Assembly: GCA_043818095.1 (NCBI GenBank)
Contig: JBDRGD010000108.1
Coordinates: forward strand, 1 to 25,969
Direction: 5' to 3'
Origin: JBDRGD01 sp043818095
GTDB taxonomy: Bacteria; Chloroflexota; Dehalococcoidia; Dehalococcoidales; RBG-16-60-22
Length of the DNA: 25,969 nt
The notes under the pieces were generated by a model that was given only the letters and a program-made list of their open reading frames with translations, was not told the DNA's origin and searched no databases. This document shows positions 13,608 to 22,519 of the stretch, in pieces (the stretch's first letter is position 1; each line of letters opens with the position of its first letter). The position numbers were made by a program, and so were the translations under genes.

Positions 13608-15386
13608 CTAAAAGGGCCAGATGAGCGGAATGAGCAGCGTCGCCAGTATCCAGAAGATGATAATCAGGGGAATCCCGATGCGGGAGAAATCGGTAAAGCG
13701 GTATCCCCCGGGGGAATACACCATGGTGTTGGTCTGGTAACCTATCGGGGTGGCGAAACTGGTGGAGGCGGCGAAGGTCACCGCCACGAGGAACGGCCTG
13801 GGGTCCACGTTCATGACGCCGGCCAGCCCGATAACAATCGGGGCCATGATGGCCGCGGCGGCGTTATTGGATATCCCCTCGGTCAGCAGCGCCACGACGA
13901 GATAGGTTGCCCCCAGCAGCACCACCGGCCCGTAACCGAGCAGCATCGGCAGGACCCGGTCGGCGAGAAAGCTGAGCACGCCGTTGCTTTCGATGGCGAC
14001 GCCGAGGGGAATAATCCCGCCCAGCAGAAAGATGATTTTCCAGTCGATGGCGGAGTATGCTTCCTCGATGGTGACACAGCGGGTCAGCACCATCCCGGCG
14101 GCGCCGACGATGGCCGCCACCATAATCGGGACAATGTTGAAGACGGACAGCGCCACGATGGCGAGCATCACCAGCACCGCGGTAATCGCCTTATCGGTGC
14201 GGAAACGGTAACCGGAAAGGTCATTGGTAACGACGACGGTGGCGGAATTCATCAGGGCCTTGACGTCATCCTCGTGCCCGTGGAGCAAAAGGGTATCACC
14301 GGCCATGAGCCTGATGTCCGGGAGACTCTCTTTCAGCGTCTTGCCGCGACGCTGAATCGCAATTATCGGGTGGCGGTAGCGGCGGAAGAAGGCGGACTCC
14401 TGCAGAGTATTCCCGATGAGCCGGGAGTTCGGCGGAATGAGGACCTCGACGAGCTGGACATCGTGGGGGTGCTCCTGGTCGGTCGTCCGGGCGCTTTCCA
14501 CCAGCTCCAGCCCGTGTCTGTTCTCCGCTTCGATTATCCGCTCGATATTGCCGCGGAGAATCAGCAGGTCCCCGGGCCGTATCCTGGTTGTTTTCGGGCG
14601 GGAGACGGGGTTACCCTCCCGCATCAGGTTGGCGAGCTCCAGCCTGGTCTCGCGGTCCATCCTGCTTTCTTTCCAGGTCCTGCCCACCAGCGGGGATTTG
14701 CCCAGCACCTGCAGGTTTGCCGTGTAGTCCGCCAGCCGGTACTTGTCCACCTGGGTCTCTTCCCCCTTTCGCCGGGGCAGGAGCCAGCGGCTGGTAAGGA
14801 GAAGATAGACAATCCCGGCGGCGACCATCACCAGTCCCAGCGCCCCGAACTCGAAGAAGCCGAAGGGAGCCAGCCCCCGGCTGACGCCGATACCACTGAC
14901 CAGCAGGTTGGTGGAACTGCCGATGATGGTGCAGACGCCGCCGAACTGGCTGGAGAAGGAAAGCGGTATCAGGATGCGGGACGCCGGAATCTTCCGGCTC
15001 CGCGCCAGGGCAATCACCACCGGGATAAAGATAGCCACCGTGGCGGTATTCACCAGGAACGCGGAAAGCCCTGCCGCCAGCACGCAGAGCACGATGAGCA
15101 ATCGCAGCTCCCCTTTGCCGGCGAGCCGGTCGATGTGGTAAGCCACCCACTGCACCATCCCGGTGCGGACGAGCCCCATGCTGACGACGAACATCGCGCC
15201 GATGGTTATCGTGGCCTGATTAGCGAAACCGGCGAGACTCTGCTCCGGGGTAATCAGTCCCAGCACCGCCAGCACGATCATCGTGCCGACGGCGACGATG
15301 TCCGCCCGCACCTTTCCGGAGACGAAGAAGGCTATCGCGGCGACCACCACGAGGGCGGTTAAAACCAGGTTAATCGGTATCCCCAT
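13608..15386 (-). CDS. SLC13/DASS-family anion carrier with two RCK-C domains
   Basis: A 592-residue transporter. Two hydrophobic halves (about 1-205 and 398-592, roughly 11-12 helices) carry the family's paired SNT-type motifs, 'IGSSTN' at 155-160 in the first half and 'GYQTNT' in the second. Between them, cytoplasmic residues 207-385 hold two TrkA-C (RCK-C) domains ('RPGDLLILRG' and 'MAGDTLLLHG' are their typical ends). Such proteins are usually annotated as sodium-coupled sulfate or dicarboxylate carriers; the RCK-C pair is thought to give ligand control. It follows the TreT-like gene by 65 bases on the same strand and may be cotranscribed, though no functional link is obvious. The transported anion cannot be decided. 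Confidence 0.87.
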   Translation of the reverse strand: MGIPINLVLTALVVVAAIAFFVSGKVRADIVAVGTMIVLAVLGLITPEQSLAGFANQATITIGAMFVVSMGLVRTGMVQWVAYHIDRLAGKGELRLLIVLCVLAAGLSAFLVNTATVAIFIPVVIALARSRKIPASRILIPLSFSSQFGGVCTIIGSSTNLLVSGIGVSRGLAPFGFFEFGALGLVMVAAGIVYLLLTSRWLLPRRKGEETQVDKYRLADYTANLQVLGKSPLVGRTWKESRMDRETRLELANLMREGNPVSRPKTTRIRPGDLLILRGNIERIIEAENRHGLELVESARTTDQEHPHDVQLVEVLIPPNSRLIGNTLQESAFFRRYRHPIIAIQRRGKTLKESLPDIRLMAGDTLLLHGHEDDVKALMNSATVVVTNDLSGYRFRTDKAITAVLVMLAIVALSVFNIVPIMVAAIVGAAGMVLTRCVTIEEAYSAIDWKIIFLLGGIIPLGVAIESNGVLSFLADRVLPMLLGYGPVVLLGATYLVVALLTEGISNNAAAAIMAPIVIGLAGVMNVDPRPFLVAVTFAASTSFATPIGYQTNTMVYSPGGYRFTDFSRIGIPLIIIFWILATLLIPLIWPF

Positions 15387-15451
15387 GATATCCCTAAAGC
15401 AGCTTCGGTCCTTTCTCCGGGGAAAGCGGAATCACGGTGCCCGGCAAGACG

Positions 15452-16828
15452 CTACTTCCTTTTCATCAGCTTGAACCAGGGATGATAGCTGATGATGCAT
15501 TCCCGGCAGGTCTCCTTGTTCAGGGCCCCGTTTTTCAGCAGCTCCAGCGCCAGCAGATAATCGGCGAGACGGTCCGGCATGAGGAAATGTTCCCGGACAT
15601 AGGCTTTCCCCCGGTCGCCCATCTGCCGGGCTTTTTCGGGATTCTCCAGCAGAGATATGACCTTCTGCGCCGTTTTTCCGGGGGTCTCGTAGAAATAGCC
15701 GGTATCCCCCTCTCTTATCTGCAGCGGGATACCGCCGACATTGCCCGCGATGACGGGACGGGACTTCCACAGCGCCTCGGTAATCACCAGCCCGAAACCC
15801 TCTTTCGTGGAAGGCTGCATGATGACGTCCGCGCCCCGCTGCAGGGCGTTAATTTCGATATTGCTGTCCGGGGGCAGGTTCAGCACGTGAATGTCGCCCT
15901 CATACCGGGTATCTTCCAGGAGCCGGGCCAGGATGCGCGTGCCCTCCGGGTCGTCGCTGGCGGTGCCCCCGGCGATGACCAGCTGGCATTTCCGCTCCTT
16001 CCGCACCCGCCGGAAGGCGGCCAGTGTCCGGTCTATCCCCTTCCACGGGTCGAACCGGCCGATTTGCGCGATGACCGGCAGTTTCCGGTCGATGCCGTAG
16101 CGGTCCAGGACTTCCCTCACCTTCTCCGGGGGTATGTCCCGGTTCTTATCGGATAGGGGGTCGATAAACGGCGGGATGATGAACTTGGGCATGGGCCACC
16201 GGGAGATAACGTAATGCACCGTGGAGAAGATGGCGCCGCCGTAATGCTCGATGCAGTCGTCGAACAGGGATAACAGGCTGCCGTGGTTCTCCAGCGCGTC
16301 TTGCTCGATGTCGATATGGCAGCGCCATATCCAGAGCTCGTCCGGCTTCTGGATGTAATGGGTCAGGCACAGCGGCTGCGGGTCATGAACGGTGACTATC
16401 TCCGGGTGATAGTCTATCAGGTTGTCGCTGGCGCAGACATTGAGGTTGTCCGTGTAGGTCTGCTCCATCTCCGCGGTGAAGGTGCCCTCCATCCCCTGTA
16501 GCAGGTTGTGCATGCCCTTGGTGCACTCGAAATACGCGGGGTTGCCGTGGATGACCTTCCACTCCGCCTCGATACCCAGCGAGTTCAGGAAGGGGATGAC
16601 GCGTAAAAGCATCTCGGCGACGCCGCCGCCCTGCGCGGTGGCGTTAATCTCCAGCAGCCTCAGGCCCTGCAAACGGGCCGCGACGGACAGCAGGCGCTCC
16701 AGCTTCTCCTGCCCGATAATGCGGCCGTACTCCTCCGGCACCGGCGCCACCAGGGGCAAAAAGTTCCTGCGCCGGCTGTAGACTGTGCCGTCCGGCAGGG
16801 GAAAGACCGGGGTTTTTATCTCTGCCAT
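15452..16828 (-). CDS. treT: GT4-family glycosyltransferase, TreT-like trehalose synthase
   Basis: A 458-residue GT-B glycosyltransferase. N-terminal acceptor half: 'INATAQGGGVAEML' (61-74) and 'VTVHDPQP' (146-152), typical of trehalose glycosyltransferring synthase. C-terminal donor half: 'IGRFDPWKG' (256-264) and the E-x7-E signature 'EGFGLVITE' (343-351). TreT makes trehalose from an NDP-glucose and glucose in one step and is found in thermophiles and some anaerobes. Here it would supply a compatible solute. AGGGAG lies five bases from the ATG. No other trehalose genes are near. Another GT4 activity with a different acceptor is possible, but the GGGVAE and HDPQ blocks make TreT the best name. 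Confidence 0.8.
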   Translation of the reverse strand: MAEIKTPVFPLPDGTVYSRRRNFLPLVAPVPEEYGRIIGQEKLERLLSVAARLQGLRLLEINATAQGGGVAEMLLRVIPFLNSLGIEAEWKVIHGNPAYFECTKGMHNLLQGMEGTFTAEMEQTYTDNLNVCASDNLIDYHPEIVTVHDPQPLCLTHYIQKPDELWIWRCHIDIEQDALENHGSLLSLFDDCIEHYGGAIFSTVHYVISRWPMPKFIIPPFIDPLSDKNRDIPPEKVREVLDRYGIDRKLPVIAQIGRFDPWKGIDRTLAAFRRVRKERKCQLVIAGGTASDDPEGTRILARLLEDTRYEGDIHVLNLPPDSNIEINALQRGADVIMQPSTKEGFGLVITEALWKSRPVIAGNVGGIPLQIREGDTGYFYETPGKTAQKVISLLENPEKARQMGDRGKAYVREHFLMPDRLADYLLALELLKNGALNKETCRECIISYHPWFKLMKRK

Positions 16829-16840
16829 AAATTCTCCCTA

Positions 16841-16870
16841 ATCATACTCCGCCAGACGGGAAAGTTTCAA
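16841..16870 (-). promoter_or_regulatory. Promoter of the TreT-like gene
   Basis: The minus strand shows a TTGAAA -35 (16865-16870) and a TATGAT -10 (16841-16846) separated by 18 bases, with the -10 ending 12 bases before the ATG at 16828. The leader would be very short, about 5 bases, which leaves the AGGGAG ribosome site at the edge of the transcript and lowers confidence. Confidence 0.35.
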
Positions 16871-16909
16871 TAACGCAGGCGGGCCGGCGGAGAAAAAAGC
16901 CGCCGCCTG

Positions 16910-16918
16910 TGGTAAAAT
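16910..16918 (+). promoter_or_regulatory. Extended -10 promoter of the MFS transporter
   Basis: TGGTAAAAT lies 62 bases before the TTG start at 16981. It directly follows a hairpin formed by CAGGCGG (16876-16882) and CCGCCTG (16903-16909). The same nine bases precede the histidine kinase. Confidence 0.5.
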
Positions 16919-16980
16919 CCGGGGGGAAGAGGCTGCGGGACGCCGGAAATGTTTATTCGCGAACAGAGAAAGGGACCTGA

Positions 16981-18270
16981 TTGAACCCCACGTATAGAGG
17001 CAAACTGGTCTTCTATGGCTGGGTCATCGTCGGCGTGCTAATGGTGCTGAACATCGTCAACGTCAGCCTGCTGACCATTAACCTTGGCCTTTTCGTCAAC
17101 CCGGTCAGCGCCGACCTGGGCCTCAACAAGGCGCTCTTCGGCTGGGCGCAGACGGCCCGGCTGGTCGGCGTCACGGTGTCGGGCTACCTGATAGGCCGCA
17201 TCCTGGACTCCTACGGCGCCCGCCGTATGCTCATGGCCCTGGCGGTCCTTGCCGCCGTGGGCATGTTCGCTTTTTCCCGCATCACCGCCGGCTGGCAGCT
17301 CCTCGCCGTCCTTTTCTACATGGGGGCGCTGGGCCTGCACGGCTCCGGGGGAAACCTCTACACGGTGGTGCCGCTGTCCCAGTGGTTCGTCCGCCAGCGC
17401 GGCAAAGCCATGTCCATCGCTTTCCTGGGGATGCCGCTGGGCATCTTCTTTATCGTGCCCCTTACCCAGTACCTCATCGGCAACATCGGCTGGCGGAATA
17501 CCACCGTGGTCTTCGGAATCAGCGCGTTGATTATCATCCCTCTTATCTCGCCGCTCATCGGGCGCCGTCCCGAGGACCGCGGCCTGCTGCCGGACGGCGA
17601 TTCCCGGGTCAGGCCGGCCTTCCCTGACGATACGGTAGGCGAATCCGCCGGGGTGCAGGCGGCAGAGTATCCGTGGACACGCGGTGAAGCGGTCCGCACC
17701 AGCGCTTTCTGGAAGCTGTCTATCGCCACGGGGATTACCTTTTTCGCCGGTTCCATGCTGGCGGTCTACCGCATCCCCTACTTCGTCGGGCTGGGCATGG
17801 ACCCCCAGATAGTCTCCTACTCGCTCTCGCTGGAGGCGGTCTTCTCCGTGACGATATCCTTCATCGTTGCCCGCGCCCTGGCACGCATTGAGGTGCGTTA
17901 CCTGCTGGCGTTCGGCACCCTGATGATGGCAACCACCTTCCTGGTGCTGATTATCTCGTCCCAGGTCTGGCATGTTTTCCTGGCCGGGGCCATCCTGGGC
18001 ATAGGCATCCAGAGCCGGATTATCCTGGAGGGCACTGTCTGGTCGGTCTACTACGGCAAGCAGCACATCGGAAAAATCCGGGGAATCGCCGTACCCATGA
18101 CGGTAGTTTTCAGCTTTGCCGGGGGGCCTTTCGCGGGGGTGGTCTATAATGCGTCCGGCTCTTTCCTGCTGGCCTGGCAGGTAACGGCGGTCCTGCTGGT
18201 GATTTCCGCGGCGCTGGTGGTGACGACATCGAAGCCGGTCCCCCCGCGAGCACTCCCGGAATCCGTCTGA
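16981..18270 (+). CDS. Major facilitator superfamily transporter
   Basis: A 429-residue protein with about 12 membrane helices in two halves, joined by a polar loop at about 195-240. The first half has the MFS loop 2-3 signature in the form 'GRILDSYGARRMLM' (62-75). The N-terminal 'FYGWVIVGVLM' and the pattern 'WFVRQRGKAMSIAFLGMPLG' are typical of the monocarboxylate/oxalate-formate (MCT/OFA-like) branch of MFS. It probably moves an organic anion across the cytoplasmic membrane; the substrate is unknown. The start is TTG with AAAGGG about seven bases upstream; no better start is available. The gene is monocistronic and ends six bases from the convergent ACR3 gene. Confidence 0.85.
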   Translation: MNPTYRGKLVFYGWVIVGVLMVLNIVNVSLLTINLGLFVNPVSADLGLNKALFGWAQTARLVGVTVSGYLIGRILDSYGARRMLMALAVLAAVGMFAFSRITAGWQLLAVLFYMGALGLHGSGGNLYTVVPLSQWFVRQRGKAMSIAFLGMPLGIFFIVPLTQYLIGNIGWRNTTVVFGISALIIIPLISPLIGRRPEDRGLLPDGDSRVRPAFPDDTVGESAGVQAAEYPWTRGEAVRTSAFWKLSIATGITFFAGSMLAVYRIPYFVGLGMDPQIVSYSLSLEAVFSVTISFIVARALARIEVRYLLAFGTLMMATTFLVLIISSQVWHVFLAGAILGIGIQSRIILEGTVWSVYYGKQHIGKIRGIAVPMTVVFSFAGGPFAGVVYNASGSFLLAWQVTAVLLVISAALVVTTSKPVPPRALPESV

Positions 18271-18276
18271 GTCAGC

Positions 18277-19344
<1,068 letters not shown>

Positions 19345-19358
19345 CTTTTCTCAAATAC

Positions 19359-19386
19359 ATTATCAGACCGGTAAAAGACCTGTCAA
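19359..19386 (-). promoter_or_regulatory. Strong promoter of the ACR3 gene, nearly leaderless
   Basis: On the minus strand a perfect TTGACA -35 (19381-19386) and a GATAAT -10 (19359-19364) are 16 bases apart. Only 14 bases separate the -10 from the ATG, so the transcript would begin about seven bases before the start codon. Confidence 0.6.
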
Positions 19387-19492
19387 TAATCCATATCCCC
19401 GTCTGCATCGCGCTGGCAAGATTTCCTGACTCCCTCCCCTGAAAATATACTAAACCACTGTTGGAAACCCCCTCCTTCCTTGCCTCCAGGCA

Positions 19493-19501
19493 TGGTAGAA
19501 T
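19493..19501 (+). promoter_or_regulatory. Extended -10 promoter of the CPA2 antiporter
   Basis: TGGTAGAAT lies 30 bases before the ATG at 19532. It has the same TGnTAnAAT form as the sites before the cytochrome, kinase, MFS and pstC genes. No -35 match is seen. Confidence 0.45.
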
Positions 19502-19531
19502 AAGGCGAGACCGGCTCGGAGGGACAAGCTG

Positions 19532-21229
19532 ATGCCGCAATCGGACCCGTTCATCACCATCGCTATCCTGCTGGCGGCCGCTCTGGTGGGCGGCACGCTT
19601 GCTCACCGGCTGCGACAACCCATTATTTTGGGATACCTCGTGGTCGGCGTGGTCATAGGGCCCCATGCCCTCGGCATTGTCGGCGACATTGATATCGTCG
19701 AGGCGGCGGCAACCATCGGCGTCAGCCTTCTCATGTTTACCCTCGGGATGGAAATATCCATCGCCCAGCTGCGGGAGACCGGCAGGATAGGCTTCTGGGG
19801 CGGCATCCTGCAGATCTTCGTCACCATCGGCCTGGGAACGCTGGCCGGGCTATTAATCTTCCGCTGGGCACTTCCTCAGGCGATTATGTTCGGCATCATT
19901 ATTTCCCTCAGCAGCACCGCCGTCTGCTTGAAGACCCTCATGGACCGCGGCGAGCTTGCCTCTGTCCAGGGGCGGATAATGATTGCCTTCCTCATCCTTC
20001 AGGACATCAGCGTTATTTTTATTTCGGTGGCGATTCCCCTGATGTCCGGGGGAGCTACCAACCTGCCGCTTACCCTGGCGATATCCCTCGGCAAAGTTGT
20101 CGCTTTCGTCGTCATGGCAATCGTCCTGGGGCGCTGGGTGATTCCCTGGTTGCTCGGTGGCGTCGGCGGCTTCCGTTCCCGGGAGCTCTTCCTGCTTACC
20201 GTCCTCGTGCTGTGCCTGGGCGCTGCCGTCAGCACCCAGGTCTACGGCCTTTCCATCGTTTTCGGGGCATTTCTCGTCGGTCTGGTCCTGCGCGAGACGA
20301 GGTTCATCCATCAGGCGCTGGCGGAAATCACGCCCCTGAGAGACATTTTCGCCAGCCTGTTCTTCGTTTCGCTGGGCATGCTGCTCAACCCCTCTTTCCT
20401 GTTTGAGAATCTTTCTGTCGTGATGCTGGCCATCGCCACCATCGCCGCCATTAAAATCGCCGTCGTGATGACGATTATCATTCTGTTCGGCTACAGCGTC
20501 AGGACCGCTGTCCTGGCCGGGTTCGGCCTGTTCCAGATTGGCGAATTCGGCTTCATTATCGCGCAGGGAGGCATCCGCTCCGGCATCATCACCGACCGTT
20601 TCTATTCCATCATCATTGCCAGCGCCATTATTACCATGCTGCTGACGCCGCTGGCCATCAGCCTGGTATCCCGGATTTACCAGCGTATCCTCCTGGCAAA
20701 CAGCCGGAAGATGAAACTTCCCGGAGCACCACTGCCGGAAGAAGAGCTAACCCCTTCCGCGGAAACCCTCAAGAGGGTAGTCATCGCCGGTTACGGAGAA
20801 GTGGGACAAAGCATCGCCAATGGTCTGAACAGGTCCAGCATCCCTTTTATCATCATCGATGACGACCCCGAGCGGATTACCGAAGCCAAGGTTGACCGGC
20901 ACCCGCGAATATACGGGGACGCCACCAACGCTAACGTGCTTGCGAAAGCCGACCTGAGCCATACCGCCGCACTGGTTGTCACCTATCCCGACCCCATGAG
21001 CGTGATGACGACCGTCAAAGTAGCCCAGCAGCTTAACCCGGATATCCTGATACTGGCCCGCGCAGGCCATAAAAAAGAGGCTGATGAACTCAAACGCCTG
21101 GGGGTAATGGAACTGGTGATACCGGAGCGCGAGGCTGGCTACAAATTCGTCAAGATCCTTCTTAGCGTCACGGGAATGGAGCGGGACGAGAGAAGACAAA
21201 TACTGGCCTCCCTCCGCAAGGCCGGTTAA
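19532..21229 (+). CDS. CPA2-family (Kef-type) cation:proton antiporter with TrkA-N domain
   Basis: A 565-residue protein. Residues 1-385 form a Na+/H+-exchanger domain of about 12-13 helices with 'LLMFTLGMEIS' (66-76), 'FLILQDIS' carrying the transport-core D158, and 'FQIGEFGFI' (334-342). A soluble TrkA-N (RCK) domain starts at about 414, with the nucleotide-binding 'GYGEVG' (420-425) and 'DDDP' at the end of the second strand, followed by 'GDATNANVL' (462-470). KefB/KefC proteins of this build export potassium or sodium for protons under control of NAD(H) or glutathione adducts. GGAGGG lies about eight bases before the ATG. The gene is monocistronic. The cation cannot be fixed from sequence. 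Confidence 0.9.
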   Translation: MPQSDPFITIAILLAAALVGGTLAHRLRQPIILGYLVVGVVIGPHALGIVGDIDIVEAAATIGVSLLMFTLGMEISIAQLRETGRIGFWGGILQIFVTIGLGTLAGLLIFRWALPQAIMFGIIISLSSTAVCLKTLMDRGELASVQGRIMIAFLILQDISVIFISVAIPLMSGGATNLPLTLAISLGKVVAFVVMAIVLGRWVIPWLLGGVGGFRSRELFLLTVLVLCLGAAVSTQVYGLSIVFGAFLVGLVLRETRFIHQALAEITPLRDIFASLFFVSLGMLLNPSFLFENLSVVMLAIATIAAIKIAVVMTIIILFGYSVRTAVLAGFGLFQIGEFGFIIAQGGIRSGIITDRFYSIIIASAIITMLLTPLAISLVSRIYQRILLANSRKMKLPGAPLPEEELTPSAETLKRVVIAGYGEVGQSIANGLNRSSIPFIIIDDDPERITEAKVDRHPRIYGDATNANVLAKADLSHTAALVVTYPDPMSVMTTVKVAQQLNPDILILARAGHKKEADELKRLGVMELVIPEREAGYKFVKILLSVTGMERDERRQILASLRKAG

Positions 21230-21272
21230 CCGCCCGTTTCAGCCCTTCATCACTGCCGCCCTTAATAAAACC

Positions 21273-21337
21273 TTAACCAGAGTTTTACCGGCGCTTAACA
21301 CTATCACAACGTGACCTTAAACTCATTCCTCGATAAT
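21273..21337 (+). promoter_or_regulatory. PHO-box-like array and -10 of the pst operon
   Basis: Related hexamers recur every 11 bp: TTAACC (21273), TTTACC (21284), TTAACA (21295), a weak copy ACAACG (21306) and TTAAAC (21317). The last ends nine bases before a GATAAT -10 (21332-21337). Eleven-bp direct repeats replacing the -35 about ten bases upstream of the -10 are how PhoB/PhoP sites activate pst promoters. Expected binder: a PhoB/PhoP-type regulator encoded outside the window. Confidence 0.65.
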
Positions 21338-21387
21338 AGGAACAGGAGAACAAAATAGCACAGAAAAGGAGAAAAACACAAGTTCCC

Positions 21388-22494
21388 ATGAGTAAAATGA
21401 AACGGAATTCACTGGCAGCGACCCTGGCGCTGCTCTTAGCAGTCGGGGTAGCCGGCTGCTCATCACCCGCCCCTACCGCCCCGTCACCGGCACCCATGGG
21501 GGCGCCCCAGCAGGCAATGAGCCTCGAAGGCGCCGGAGCCAGCTTCCCGGCGCCCCTCTACACCAAGTGGTACGACGAGTATAATAAAATCACCGGGGTC
21601 AAGGTGAACTACCAGGCCATCGGCTCCGGCGGCGGCATCAAGGCCATCACCGAGGGCACGGTGGACTTCGGTGCCAGCGACGGCATCATGACCGACGAGC
21701 AGATAGCGGCCGCCGCCGCCGCTCACGGTCCCATCCTGCACATCCCCATGACCAGCGGTGCCGTAGCGGTCATCCACAACCTGGAAGGTATCGGCTCGGG
21801 ACAGCTCAAGCTCACCGGTGACGTCCTGGCGGACATCTACCTCAAGCAGATAAACAAGTGGAACGATTCCCGCATCACCGCCCTCAACCCCGGCCTGAAC
21901 CTGCCGGATACGGATATCGCCGTGGTGCACCGCTCGGACGGCTCCGGCACCACCTTCATCTTCACCAACTACCTTTCCAGGGTCAGCGCGGACTGGCAGA
22001 GCAAGGTGGGCAACGCCACCTCGGTGGACTGGCCGGGTGATATCGGCGGCGAGAAGAACGCCGGTGTGGCGGGACAGGTGAAACAGATTCCGGGCGCCAT
22101 CGGCTACGTGGAGCTGGCTTACGCGGTGCAGAACAAGATAGCCTGGGCGCAGCTCAGGAACGCCGCGGGCAACTACCTCGAGCCCTCGCTGCAAGCAACG
22201 ACCAGGGCCGCCGAGGGCGTGACCCTGCCCGACGACATGAAGGTCATGATTACCAACTCCACCAACCCGGACGCCTACCCGATTGCCGGGTTCACCTGGA
22301 TGCTGGCCTATGTCAACCAGACCGACCCGGCCAAGGGACTGGCGCTGGTGAACATGCTCTGGTGGGGGATTCATGACGGGCAGCAGTACGCCTCGCCCCT
22401 GGACTACGCGCCGCTCTCCGCTAACGCCATCGCCAGGGCGGAGAACGAGATACTGTCCATCATGTACAACGGGCAACCCCTGCTGGAACGCTAA
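21388..22494 (+). CDS. pstS: Phosphate ABC transporter, substrate-binding lipoprotein PstS
   Basis: A 368-residue lipoprotein. The signal peptide ends in the lipobox VAGC with the lipidated cysteine C24, then a short proline/alanine-rich spacer (26-42). The mature domain shows PstS phosphate-binding blocks: 'GAGASFPAPLYTKWY' near 48-62, 'GSGGGIKAITEGTVDFGASD' and 'RSDGSGTTFIFTNYL'. It captures inorganic phosphate outside the membrane for PstCAB. First gene of the pst operon, behind the PHO-box-like array. The ATG at 21388 has only a distant GGAG (16 bases), and an ATG nine bases later is an alternative. A weak hairpin with a T-run follows the gene, consistent with PstS being made in excess over the membrane subunits. 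Confidence 0.96.
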   Translation: MSKMKRNSLAATLALLLAVGVAGCSSPAPTAPSPAPMGAPQQAMSLEGAGASFPAPLYTKWYDEYNKITGVKVNYQAIGSGGGIKAITEGTVDFGASDGIMTDEQIAAAAAAHGPILHIPMTSGAVAVIHNLEGIGSGQLKLTGDVLADIYLKQINKWNDSRITALNPGLNLPDTDIAVVHRSDGSGTTFIFTNYLSRVSADWQSKVGNATSVDWPGDIGGEKNAGVAGQVKQIPGAIGYVELAYAVQNKIAWAQLRNAAGNYLEPSLQATTRAAEGVTLPDDMKVMITNSTNPDAYPIAGFTWMLAYVNQTDPAKGLALVNMLWWGIHDGQQYASPLDYAPLSANAIARAENEILSIMYNGQPLLER

Positions 22495-22510
22495 TAAACA
22501 CCGGAAACGA

Positions 22511-22519
22511 TGCTACAAT
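22511..22519 (+). promoter_or_regulatory. Possible internal extended -10 promoter before pstC
   Basis: TGCTACAAT is identical to the -10 element of the cytochrome operon at 9320-9328. It overlaps the ATG at 22518, so if it works as a promoter that ATG cannot be the start used on its transcript. There is no -35 match. Confidence 0.3.

Noticed and set aside
21229..21245. The short palindrome GGTTAACC at the end of the antiporter gene as a terminator.
   Set aside because: The stem is too short, includes the stop codon and has no T-run.
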